Assembly (NCBI RefSeq): GCF_000411975.1
Contig: NZ_ASXG01000091.1
Coordinates: 1-36,303 of the forward strand
Reading direction: 5' to 3'
From: Amycolatopsis orientalis DSM 43388
GTDB lineage: Bacteria > Actinomycetota > Actinomycetes > Mycobacteriales > Pseudonocardiaceae
Length of the DNA: 36,303 nt
Positions within the stretch are counted from its first letter, which is position 1. The number at the start of each line of letters is the position of its first letter. A program made the translations under genes and the position numbers. Below, piece by piece: positions 1-7,169 of the stretch. Under the pieces are notes generated by a model. The model made no database searches. It saw only the letters and a list, made by a program, of their open reading frames with translations, and had not been told where the DNA came from.

Positions 1-2
1 AC

Positions 3-79
3 CGCAGGGACGCTTCGTATCGGGGTGCAGGGCCAGGGCTGGGTGCCTCGATGAGTTGGGTGCGGTGGCGGCGGTTTCG
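3..79. repeat. Left arm of inverted repeat shared by the two window ends
   Basis: About 75 bp here match the reverse complement of roughly 36217-36292, with only a handful of mismatches by eye and one 1-base indel. Shared blocks include CTTCGTATCGGGGTGCAGGG and GCTGGGTGCCTCGATG. No gene is visible in 1-444. The match at both extreme ends suggests a dispersed intergenic repeat at which the assembly stopped, more than a mobile-element terminus. Confidence 0.75.
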
Positions 80-166
80 GGAGGGCTGGGGCTTGCGCCC
101 CCGATGTGGCGTTCGGTGCATGGGATGCACCCAATGCCGCGCTGGGGCGCATCTCGGTGGCGGCGG

Positions 167-431
167 GTCGTGAAAGGCCCCGTGAGGGAATCCAAGTCCG
201 TGAACGAGCCCCTCACAGACGGCGGCCGGTCGTGAAGGACCCCTTGAGGGAATCTAGGTCCGTGAAGGGGCCCCTCACAGACGGCGGCCGGTCGTGAAGG
301 GGACCCCGAGAGAATCAGCGTCCGTGAAGGTGGCCCGCACGGACAAAACCCAAGCACGCCCGCGTGCGAGAAAACCTCCGAAAGCCGTGAAGGACCCTTG
401 AGGGAATCGGTGTCCCCGAAGGAGCCTCCAC
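167..431. repeat. Tandem intergenic repeats, about 61 bp, with palindromic cores
   Basis: Units start with GGTCGTGAA at 167, 229 and 290, and a degenerate fourth lies near 388-431. Each unit carries a GTGAGGGAATC-like block and a palindromic core of the type TCCGTGAAGGGGCCCCTCAC, best seen at 258-282. The same family recurs in opposite orientation at about 35870-35950. No ORF here has a ribosome-binding site or a recognisable product. Confidence 0.75.
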
Positions 432-444
432 GGCATCTGGGGAG

Positions 445-1080
445 TCAACGGGTGGCGACGGCGGGGGTCCAGAGGGCGTCGATTTCCCGTTCTGCCGCGG
501 CCAGGCTGTCGGCGGCGTGCGGGCGGAATTCCGCCAGGGCGGGGTTGACGTCCGCCATGGTGAATTCTGCCGTGATGAAGCGCGGTTCCAGGCCGGTCAG
601 GGAGAGGCCGTGCGGGAGCCAGCCTTCGGCGTGGTCCCAGCCGTGTCGTGGGGTGCCTTCGCCGTAGCCTCCGCCGCGGCTTGCCAGGACCAGGAGTTCT
701 CGTCCGGCGCCCAGGACTGACGGGTCGTCGCCCGCGGAGGCGATCAGGCGGTCCACCCAGGCCTTTACCGAGCTCGGTGCGCCGTAGTTGTACAGGGGCA
801 GGCCCAGCACGATCGTGTCCGCGGCCAGTACCTCCGCCGCCAGTTCCTCGCCGATCCGGGCGGCTTCGCGGTGGGCTTCAGTGTGTTCCGTCGCGGGCGT
901 GATCCGGGCTTCCCAGGCCAGCGGATCAAGGTGCGGGACCGGGTTCGCGCCCAGATCTCGGTAGGTCACCGTCCCGTCTGGATGGGCGGCGAGCCAGGCC
1001 TGGGCGGCGCGGGCGCTCAGTTTCCGGCTCACCGAGCGGTCGCCGTTGATGCTCGAGTCGAGGTGCAGCAAGTGTGCCAT
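445..1080 (-). CDS. FMN-dependent NADH-azoreductase / NAD(P)H oxidoreductase
   Basis: This 211-residue protein of the flavodoxin-like AzoR family is expected to use FMN to reduce azo dyes or quinones with NAD(P)H in the cytoplasm. It opens with MAHLLHLDSSINGDRSVS, the phosphate-binding first strand and loop. It then has PLYNYGAPSSVKAWVDR, the family's P-x-Y-N-x-x-x-P-x-x-x-K flavin loop, and later GGGYGEG. The ATG at 1080 is chosen because the AzoR fold begins there; an in-frame extension upstream runs through the divergent promoter and MarR gene and has no homology. It is divergent from a MarR gene, the usual arrangement for a quinone- or dye-responsive pair. The exact substrate cannot be told. 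Confidence 0.88.
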   Translation of the reverse strand: MAHLLHLDSSINGDRSVSRKLSARAAQAWLAAHPDGTVTYRDLGANPVPHLDPLAWEARITPATEHTEAHREAARIGEELAAEVLAADTIVLGLPLYNYGAPSSVKAWVDRLIASAGDDPSVLGAGRELLVLASRGGGYGEGTPRHGWDHAEGWLPHGLSLTGLEPRFITAEFTMADVNPALAEFRPHAADSLAAAEREIDALWTPAVATR

Positions 1081-1101
1081 GTCGATGACCGTCCATAGAT
1101 A

Positions 1102-1118
1102 GTTTGTGTAGGACAAAC
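1102..1118. promoter_or_regulatory. Probable MarR operator between azoreductase and marR
   Basis: GTTTGT-GTAGG-ACAAAC is a perfect 6-bp inverted repeat with a 5-bp centre in the 84-bp gap between two divergent genes. An AT-rich stretch (TTTATAG, 1120-1126) next to it could be a -10 for the rightward gene. Control by the adjacent MarR protein is inferred from position. Confidence 0.5.
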
Positions 1119-1164
1119 CATTTATAGCACGGCAGCCAAGCGGCTTGTCTCGTAGACTGGACAC

Positions 1165-1641
1165 ATGGCTCCGCTGCCGCTCGTCGCCCAGGCTCCGCGC
1201 AGGTCTGGTGCGTTGCTCGAGCACTTCGCGCGCCGGATCCGGCTGCGCGCGGAGAGCGTGCTCGCTCCGTTCGGGCTGCGGCCTCGGCATTTGATCGCCC
1301 TGACCGTCCTCCAGACCCGCGGTTCCAGCACCCAGCAGTCCCTCGCGCAGATCCTCGAGATGGACAGCACCAACGTCGTCGGCCTGCTCAACGACCTCGA
1401 GGCCGGCCAGCTGATCGAACGGCGGCGTTCGCCGGAGGACCGCAGGCGGCACGTGGTGGTGCTCACCGACCGCGGCGCGAAGGAGCTGGCCAGGGCCGAG
1501 GCGGCGCTCGCGGCGGTCGAGGACGAGGTCTTCGCGGCGCTCGATCCGGACCAGCGCGAGCAGCTCTACAACTTGCTGGTGCAAGCGGCTTCCGGAACGG
1601 TCGACAGCAGCTCCTGCACGGAGGAGCCACCGACCTGCTGA
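1165..1641 (+). CDS. MarR-family transcriptional regulator
   Basis: This 158-residue winged-helix repressor has the classic MarR core. A recognition helix region (SLAQILEMDSTNVVGLLNDL) is followed by the wing signature RRRSPEDRRRHVVVLTDRG at about residues 90-110. MarR proteins bind DNA as dimers and release it on binding phenols or quinones or on thiol oxidation. The tail contains one Cys pair region (SSCTEEPPTC) that could be redox-sensitive, which is inference. It is divergent from the azoreductase and probably represses it and itself through the palindrome at 1102-1118. The ATG at 1165 follows the promoter gap closely; no strong ribosome-binding site is visible. Confidence 0.9.
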   Translation: MAPLPLVAQAPRRSGALLEHFARRIRLRAESVLAPFGLRPRHLIALTVLQTRGSSTQQSLAQILEMDSTNVVGLLNDLEAGQLIERRRSPEDRRRHVVVLTDRGAKELARAEAALAAVEDEVFAALDPDQREQLYNLLVQAASGTVDSSSCTEEPPTC

Positions 1642-1656
1642 CGGGAGGGGCAGCGC

Positions 1657-3246
1657 ATGGACGGCGCCGCTGAACGGCTCGCGAAGTACCGAGCGATGCG
1701 CAACTTCGCGAAGACCGACGAGCCGGCCGGCGCGGACGCCCCGAAGGAGCCTGGTTACCGCTTCGTCGTGCAGCGGCATCGGGCCCGGCGCAAGCACTAC
1801 GACTTCCGGCTCGAACTAGGTGGCGTGCTGGTCAGCTGGGCGGTGCCGAAGGGGCCGACGCTCGATCCGAAGGCCCGGCGGATGGCCGTGCACGTCGAGG
1901 ACCATCCGCTGGAGTACGCCGATTTCGAGGGCGTCATCCCGCGCGGCGAGTACGGCGGCGGCGACGTGATCGTGTGGGATCGCGGACGCTGGGAGCCGGT
2001 CGACACCGACGATCCGGAGCAGGCGCTCGCGGACGGGAACCTGCACTTCGACCTGTACGGCGAGAAGCTGGCCGGCCGCTTCGTGCTGATCCGTCCCAAG
2101 AAGGACGACGACGGGAAGCAGTGGTTTCTGCTGCACAAGCAGGACGACCACGCCACCCCGGGCTGGGACGCCGAGGACTATCCGAAGTCGGTGAAAAGCG
2201 GGCTCACCAACGACGAGATCGCGGCCGCTCCGCCCGCGTTGTGGCGAAGCGACCTGCCGGCGACCGAGGCCGAAGTGCCGTTGCATCCGGTGTTCGAGCC
2301 CGCGTCGGAGGAGGAACTCAAAGCACTGAGCGAGATGGGCAAGCAGGGCACCTGGACGGTCGCCGGGCAGCAGCTGAAAGTCACCAACCTCGACAAGACG
2401 TTGATTCCCGGCCGCGAGGGCGAAGCGCCGATCACCAAACGGGAGCTGATCGAGTACTACACCCGGATCGCGCCGACGATGCTCCCCTACCTCGCCGGAC
2501 GCGCGCTCAACACCCACCGGTTCCCCGGCGGCATCGACAAACCCGGGTTCTGGCACAAGGAAGTCCCCGACCACGCGCCGGCGTGGCTGCACCGCTGGCA
2601 TTACGAGGCGGCCGACCCCGGCGACGTGCAGCAGTACCTCGTGCCCTCGGGCGTCGCGGATCTGGCCTGGCTGGCCAATTTCGCCGCGCTGGAACTGCAC
2701 GCCTGGACGTCGCGCACGTCCGACGTCGAGCATCCGACCTGGCTGCTGTTCGACATCGACCCCGGCTCCGAAACGTCCTTCGACGACGTGCTCGCGCTCG
2801 CCCGGCTGCACCGGACCGCGCTCGACCATTTCGGCCTCGTCGGACGGCCGAAAACCACTGGACAGCGCGGGATCCAGATCTGGGTGCCGGTCGAGCCGCG
2901 GTACACCTACGCCGAGACCCGGGCGTGGGCGGAAACCGTGTCGAAGTCGATCGGCAAGATCGTGCCGGACCTGGTGAGCTGGGCGTGGCACAAGGACCGC
3001 CGCGGCGGGCTGGCCCGGCTCGACTACACGCAGAACGTGCTGAACAAAACGCTCGTCGCGCCGTACAGCGTGCGGCCGAAGCCGGGGGCGCCGGTGTCCG
3101 TCCCGCTGGAGTGGGACGAACTCGACGACCCCGACCTCACTCCGGATCGGTGGACGATCCGGACGGTGCTCGATCGCGTGGCGGAGGCGGGAGATCCGTT
3201 CGCCCAGTTGCTCGACGTGCACCAACGCCTGCCGCGGCTGTCGTGA
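1657..3246 (+). CDS. LigD-type 3'-phosphoesterase plus primase-polymerase, no ligase domain
   Basis: This 529-residue protein has two bacterial NHEJ modules. The N-terminal 3'-phosphoesterase (about 30-165) keeps the metal and phosphate ligands of the family: His41, His47, Asp49, Arg51 and His83. The C-terminal LigD polymerase domain (about 225-529) starts at LKVTNLDKTLIPG and has the catalytic pair Asp366/Asp368 in LLFDIDPG. Such enzymes trim 3' ends and add ribo- or deoxynucleotides at breaks bridged by Ku. The order is PE-POL, whereas mycobacterial LigD is POL-PE-LIG, and the ligase domain is absent. The gene ends normally, so this is an architecture and not a truncation. A separate ligase and Ku would have to lie elsewhere. 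It follows marR by 15 bp with GGGAGGGG before the ATG. Confidence 0.92.
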   Translation: MDGAAERLAKYRAMRNFAKTDEPAGADAPKEPGYRFVVQRHRARRKHYDFRLELGGVLVSWAVPKGPTLDPKARRMAVHVEDHPLEYADFEGVIPRGEYGGGDVIVWDRGRWEPVDTDDPEQALADGNLHFDLYGEKLAGRFVLIRPKKDDDGKQWFLLHKQDDHATPGWDAEDYPKSVKSGLTNDEIAAAPPALWRSDLPATEAEVPLHPVFEPASEEELKALSEMGKQGTWTVAGQQLKVTNLDKTLIPGREGEAPITKRELIEYYTRIAPTMLPYLAGRALNTHRFPGGIDKPGFWHKEVPDHAPAWLHRWHYEAADPGDVQQYLVPSGVADLAWLANFAALELHAWTSRTSDVEHPTWLLFDIDPGSETSFDDVLALARLHRTALDHFGLVGRPKTTGQRGIQIWVPVEPRYTYAETRAWAETVSKSIGKIVPDLVSWAWHKDRRGGLARLDYTQNVLNKTLVAPYSVRPKPGAPVSVPLEWDELDDPDLTPDRWTIRTVLDRVAEAGDPFAQLLDVHQRLPRLS

Positions 3247-3327
3247 GAATCCCCGCCGCGGAAACGCCGAAGCCGAGGCGGGCGAGCGCTCGGCTGACGA
3301 ACATCGTCGCGACTGCGTGCGGCACAT

Positions 3328-3885
3328 TCAGCGTTTGGTGAGCACCACCAGATAGCGGCACGGCTCGGTCCCGGGATTCTCGTACGCGCAGTCGACCGGA
3401 CGGCCCAACTGGAGACAGTCGCCCTCGGCGAGTTCATGCACGGTTTCGCCTTCGTGGAACCGCAACTGACCGGACAGCACCCACACCTGATGGTCGGCAA
3501 ACGCGTAAGAACTGGCCGGGAATCCGGCTTTGGCCCCGGGCGGCAGGTCGACTTGCACCAATTCGGTGGCCCCGTGCCCGGGCGGCGAAACCGCGCGGCG
3601 CACGTAGCCGGTGACCGGGTCCTGCCAGGTCGGCTGATCCCCGCGCCGCACGAGGCGGCGGTCGTCGCCCTCCGCGCGGGCGATCAGTTCGGACAGGGTG
3701 AGCCCGAGCGCGGTGGCGAGCCGGCTCAGCAACACGGCCGTCGGCTGCGCTTCGCCGCGTTCGATTTTCCCGATCATGGCGCGGGAAACTCCGGAACGTT
3801 CCGCGAGCACACCAGCGGACAGCCCGCGGTCCTGACGGGCTTCACGCACCGCGGCGGCGAGCGAAGCGGAAAGGGGATCGGTCAC
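3328..3885 (-). CDS. XRE-family regulator with C-terminal cupin domain
   Basis: This 185-residue protein joins an N-terminal helix-turn-helix (about residues 8-65, with LSAGVLAERSGVSRAMIGKI as the HTH core) to a C-terminal cupin barrel (about 105-183, HQVWVLSGQLRFHEGE). XRE-cupin proteins usually control a neighbouring transporter or metabolic gene in response to a small ligand held in the cupin. The GTG at 3885 lies 8 nt after a TATAGT -10 on the same strand, so the mRNA may be leaderless. It is divergent from the acetyltransferase at 3928, its most likely target. The effector is unknown. Confidence 0.88.
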   Translation of the reverse strand: MTDPLSASLAAAVREARQDRGLSAGVLAERSGVSRAMIGKIERGEAQPTAVLLSRLATALGLTLSELIARAEGDDRRLVRRGDQPTWQDPVTGYVRRAVSPPGHGATELVQVDLPPGAKAGFPASSYAFADHQVWVLSGQLRFHEGETVHELAEGDCLQLGRPVDCAYENPGTEPCRYLVVLTKR

Positions 3886-3890
3886 AGTGG

Positions 3891-3927
3891 TCGACTATAG
3901 CAGCGGGTTATGTCTACTATCGTGCAC
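3891..3927. promoter_or_regulatory. Overlapping divergent promoters giving probable leaderless mRNAs
   Basis: Rightward: TCGACT (3891-3896), an 18-bp spacer and TACTAT (3915-3920), then 7 nt to the ATG at 3928. Leftward: TATAGT (3899-3894), then 8 nt to the GTG at 3885; its -35 is weak. The leftward -10 overlaps the rightward -35 box, so the two promoters probably exclude each other. Confidence 0.55.
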
Positions 3928-4449
3928 ATGTTGATCCGACCTGCCGAAGAACGGGACGCCGAGGCGTGCGCGGCGATCTACGCCCCGTACGTCCGGCAGA
4001 CCACGATCAGCTTCGAGACCGAACCCCCGACGCCGACGGAAATGGCCGCGCGGATCGCGAAGGCGACGAAATCGTACGCGTGGCTGGTGCTGGAAATGGA
4101 CGACGAGGTCGTCGGCTATGCGTACGGGAGCCCGTACAAGGAGCGCGCGGCTTACCGCTGGTCGTGCGAGGTGAGCGTGTATCTGGCGCAGGACCGTCGA
4201 CGCGCGGGCGGCGGAAAAGCCTTGTACGAAGCCCTTTTCGCCCGGCTGGCCGAGCGCGGCTTCCGGATGGCGGTCGCCGGGATGACCCAGCCGAACGAGC
4301 CGAGCATGGGCCTGCACGAGGCGATGGGCTTCGAACTGGTCGGGACCTGGCGGCGGATCGGCTGGAAACACGGTGCCTGGCGCGATGTCACATGGATGCA
4401 GCGGGAACTCGTCCCGGCGTCCGACACCCCGCCGGACGAGCCGCGTTAA
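3928..4449 (+). CDS. GNAT acetyltransferase, phosphinothricin acetyltransferase-like
   Basis: This 173-residue GNAT enzyme transfers acetyl from acetyl-CoA to an amine. It opens with MLIRPAEERDAEACAAIYAP and continues with TISFETEPPT, typical of the PAT/YncA subfamily that acetylates phosphinothricin, methionine sulfoximine or similar amino acids. The acetyl-CoA loop is degenerate (QDRRRAGGGKALYEALF) but in the right place. I prefer the ATG at 3928 to the in-frame ATG at 3910 because 3910 lies inside the promoter and 3928 is at the expected transcription start. Its stop overlaps the converging gene's stop by 4 bp. The natural substrate is unknown. Confidence 0.85.
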   Translation: MLIRPAEERDAEACAAIYAPYVRQTTISFETEPPTPTEMAARIAKATKSYAWLVLEMDDEVVGYAYGSPYKERAAYRWSCEVSVYLAQDRRRAGGGKALYEALFARLAERGFRMAVAGMTQPNEPSMGLHEAMGFELVGTWRRIGWKHGAWRDVTWMQRELVPASDTPPDEPR

Positions 4450-5435
4450 TCCACGCCGAGGTCGAGTTCCTCGATGTCGTGTTCCAGCCGGGCTCGCCAG
4501 GACCACTTCGGCTCCGTCCAGTCAGTGTCCGACGGCGGCGGCTCCCCCAACGGCAACGCGGGATCGACCACGCCGTGCGTCACCCGATACGCCAACGCCG
4601 ACGTCGCCGCGCGGATCCACTTGTCCCCCGCCGCGCCGGAAGGCGGCGCGACCCCGAACGCGTGCGTGAACCACACCGGCAGCAACGCGCTCGACCCGAT
4701 CGCCTCGGTAATCCGTTCGCGCAGCCGCGAATGCAGCTCTTCCCAGTCCCGTTCGCACTTCTCGATCTGCGGCAGCACCCGGGTCCGCGTCACCTCGTCC
4801 GCGGCCAAAACCTGGTGCGCCGCTTCGGCATCCTGTTGCGCGGCGGGCAGCTGTCGATCCAGCACCCCACGCCGCCGAGCGACCACTTCGGACAGTCGCG
4901 ACTCCGCGTCGTCCCGTTCCGGCGTTCCGCGCTCGGCTGTCGCCAGTACCTCCAGCACGGCGATCAACGCTTCTTCGCTCTGTGCCAACGCTTCTCGCGC
5001 CTTCGGCAGCCGCGCGACGTCCTCTTCGTACGGTCGGCGCTGGCTCGGTGTGAGCAACTGCGCGGCGAGACTGTGCCGCCGCTCCGCCTCCGCGGCGAGC
5101 TGCCGCAGACGCGGGCCGACGTCGTCCAAGTCGACCACCGGCACCTTCTCCGACACCCGGACCGCGCGTTCGAGCACCAGCAACCGCTGCCGAAGCCGTT
5201 CGAGCTGCCGGGCCGTGTGGTCGAGCCGGGTTTCGTGCCGGGCATGGGTTTCGGTGAACGACTCGACCGTCTCGCGCAGTTCGGAAAGCTCCCGGACGGT
5301 GCGGCTTTCCAGATCGTCGACGGTCTCCTGCATCCCGCCGACGGTGTCGGTGAGGGCCGCCAGTTCCGGATCGGTCTCCGGGCCTTCCTCGGCCGGGTAG
5401 TACTCGGTGTCGCGGTAGTACTCGGAGTAGGTCAC
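4446..5435 (-). CDS. Coiled-coil protein with relaxase-like C-terminal motif
   Basis: This 329-residue protein of unknown function has an acidic, Tyr-rich N-terminus (SEYYRDTEYYPAEE). A long Glu/Arg-rich coiled coil spans about 30-250, followed by a compact C-terminal segment containing PVWFTHAFGVAPPSG, WIRAATSALAYRVTHGV and DPALPLG. To my recollection that last pattern (WF..AFG, W..AA...A.YR, PLG) resembles the extreme C-terminus of actinobacterial MobF/TraA relaxases, but no relaxase or helicase domain is present. The GTG start at 5435 overlaps the TGA of the upstream membrane-protein gene (GTGA), so the two are translationally coupled and may form a membrane-tethered pair. Confidence 0.7.
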   Translation of the reverse strand: MTYSEYYRDTEYYPAEEGPETDPELAALTDTVGGMQETVDDLESRTVRELSELRETVESFTETHARHETRLDHTARQLERLRQRLLVLERAVRVSEKVPVVDLDDVGPRLRQLAAEAERRHSLAAQLLTPSQRRPYEEDVARLPKAREALAQSEEALIAVLEVLATAERGTPERDDAESRLSEVVARRRGVLDRQLPAAQQDAEAAHQVLAADEVTRTRVLPQIEKCERDWEELHSRLRERITEAIGSSALLPVWFTHAFGVAPPSGAAGDKWIRAATSALAYRVTHGVVDPALPLGEPPPSDTDWTEPKWSWRARLEHDIEELDLGVD

Positions 5436-5995
5436 CGCGCCTCCTGCACCAGAAACGCCAAGGTCGCGACCGTGGCGAGCGCGGCCAGGACGACCATGAT
5501 CGGCTGGGCGGCCGGCCCGGTCCCGATGAGCGCGACCGCGGTGAAGATCGCGGCCAGTGCCCCGCTGTAGCCGGCACGCTGCCGCCGGGCGACCATGAGC
5601 GGCGTCGGCCCGAGCGGCCCGAACGCGATCCGCAGCCCGGCGCCCAGCAGCGGCAACGCGAGCAGCAGCCAGATCGCGTTGAGCGCGCCGAACAGCATCA
5701 TCGCCCCGCTCACCATCCCGACCGCGACCGGCGCGACCGCCAGGTACAACGTCGTCCGCTGCGCCCTCCCGCGCTTTGCCTCCAGCCGGGCGAGGCGCAC
5801 CTGCTCGACCGCGGCGTCGACCTCCTTCTCGGTGCGCAGCAGCGCCTCCGCCCGCTCGACCAAGACGTCGAGCAGCTGCGTGCGTTCGTCGTCCGCCTGG
5901 TCCGGCAGCAGCGCCAGACCCGCACGAAGCTCCCGGCGGAGCGCGGACGCGCGCGCCATCACGTGGTCGCGCTGGTCCTCTGCAGGCGTAGTCAC
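5432..5995 (-). CDS. Membrane protein with N-terminal coiled coil, first gene of a pair
   Basis: This 187-residue protein of unknown function has a helical, charged cytoplasmic N-terminus (about 1-80, containing EVDAAVEQVRLARLEAKRG). Four predicted membrane segments follow, at about 82-104, 105-125, 141-158 and 163-183. A GTG start at 5995 gives the full length, but a good ribosome-binding site is not visible, and the ATG at codon 13 (MARASALRREL) is an alternative. It overlaps the next gene by 4 bp. The pairing of a small membrane protein with a coiled-coil partner suggests a structural or mobilisation-related complex, which is inference. Confidence 0.7.
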   Translation of the reverse strand: MTTPAEDQRDHVMARASALRRELRAGLALLPDQADDERTQLLDVLVERAEALLRTEKEVDAAVEQVRLARLEAKRGRAQRTTLYLAVAPVAVGMVSGAMMLFGALNAIWLLLALPLLGAGLRIAFGPLGPTPLMVARRQRAGYSGALAAIFTAVALIGTGPAAQPIMVVLAALATVATLAFLVQEAR

Positions 5996-6116
5996 CTCGC
6001 CACTGTAGGTACGAACCGCACTGAACCCCGGGAACGACGCGACTTCGGGCGAATCCAGTCAGAGCCGCAGCAGCGGCACAGTCGAACCGAGCGGAATCAC
6101 CGCGACCGCCCTGCCG

Positions 6117-6413
6117 CTAGCGGCTCTTCCTCCGGATCTTGATCGCGCGCAAATCGGTGACCGCGTAATTCAGGTCCCGATGCGGCAGGCCATGTGCCTC
6201 CAACGCGGCGAGGGCACCGTCCTTGGCCGCGCGTTCGTCGTCATCCGGACCGGCCGGGACCTGGCAGCGGAAGGTGAACGCCGTCGCGTTGACGTCGTGG
6301 GTGAAGGTGCCTTCCTCGGTGAAGGCGACGTCGGTTCTGGCCTCCAGCACGGCACGAGCGCTCTCGTCGAGGGGGTCGAATTTGCCGCGGATGAGCACAC
6401 GGAATGCGTCCAT
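6117..6413 (-). CDS. DUF6204-like small protein
   Basis: This 98-residue protein starts MDAFRVLIRGKFDPLDE and contains FTEEGTFTHDVNATAFTFRC and a C-terminal YAVTDLRAIKIRRK. The pattern recalls the actinobacterial DUF6204 family (FRV.VRG.FD, AFTEEGTL.YD, FTFR, TD), whose role is not known. The ATG at 6413 is preferred to an earlier in-frame one because AAAGGA lies 8 nt upstream of it. It starts one base after the TGA of the TetR gene (TGACATG), so the pair is co-translated. Confidence 0.75.
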   Translation of the reverse strand: MDAFRVLIRGKFDPLDESARAVLEARTDVAFTEEGTFTHDVNATAFTFRCQVPAGPDDDERAAKDGALAALEAHGLPHRDLNYAVTDLRAIKIRRKSR

Positions 6414-6414
6414 G

Positions 6415-7092
6415 TCAGGCGTCCTTTCGAGGCGCATAAGTCAGTACTTGGTCGCTGAGCAGGCCTTCCACCGCGTCGAGGAGCGTCAACGCCGCCTCCG
6501 CGATGTCGTCCGGCCGCTCTCCGGCGACGGTGCGTTTGCCGATCTCGCCGTACAGCAAGCTGTGCACCCACCCGATTTGCGCAGCGACCAACCCGGGGAC
6601 CGGATCCGCTGGCACCGCACCGGTTTCCGCGATCAGCACGGCGGCGAGTTCGGCGACCATCTGCTCGCCGAGGTCCCGCAGCCGGGCGGCGAGCGTGGGC
6701 GCGGCGAGCATCATCGGCAGCACCCGGCCGAACCCCGGGCTGAGCCCGATGGTCCGCGAGCGCTGCTGGATCTCGCCGCGCAGGCGGTCCAGCACCGCGC
6801 GGGCCGCGGACACGCCCGGTCCGCGCGCCTGCACGATCTCGGCCAGTCGTCCCGCCGAGGCCTCGGACGGCGGCAGCACGAGGTCTTCCTTGACGCGGAA
6901 GTGGTGGTAGACCGTGTTGACCGCGACGTCGGCGGCCTCAGCCACCTCGGCGATCGTCACGGCGTCGAATCCGCGCTCGACGAACATCCGCAGCGCGGTT
7001 TCCGCGATGCGCTGAACCGTCTCCCGCTTCTTCCGCTCTCGAAGTCCCACACCGAAAAGTGAAGCAGACTCCAAACTTGGTGTCGACTCCAT
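6415..7092 (-). CDS. TetR-family transcriptional regulator
   Basis: This 225-residue regulator has a canonical TetR N-terminal HTH: RERKKRETVQRIAETALRMF, then FDAVTIAEVAEAADVAVNTV and YHHFRVKEDLV. A helical ligand domain of ordinary length follows. The ATG at 7092 is supported by a very good ribosome-binding site (GGGAGG, 6 nt before the start). An internal GTG at 7050 would give a 211-residue form. The downstream DUF6204-like gene is in the same operon. The gene is divergent from the large BTAD regulator, and the 77-bp gap should hold the promoters and operator for both. The ligand is unknown. Confidence 0.9.
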   Translation of the reverse strand: MESTPSLESASLFGVGLRERKKRETVQRIAETALRMFVERGFDAVTIAEVAEAADVAVNTVYHHFRVKEDLVLPPSEASAGRLAEIVQARGPGVSAARAVLDRLRGEIQQRSRTIGLSPGFGRVLPMMLAAPTLAARLRDLGEQMVAELAAVLIAETGAVPADPVPGLVAAQIGWVHSLLYGEIGKRTVAGERPDDIAEAALTLLDAVEGLLSDQVLTYAPRKDA

Positions 7093-7169
7093 TTTTTCCT
7101 CCCGAGCCGCCTGGATATCGGGGAGATCCCGGAGGACGGGACGGCCGCCGGCCCGGCATCATCGACCAG

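Noticed and set aside
1081..1797. N-terminal extension of the azoreductase frame
   Set aside because: It runs through the divergent promoter and antisense to marR and ligD. AzoR homology starts at the ATG at 1080.
1816..3327. Long minus-strand frame opposite the LigD-type gene
   Set aside because: It is an Arg/Gly/Pro-rich shadow typical of high-GC antisense frames, while the plus strand has full catalytic motifs.
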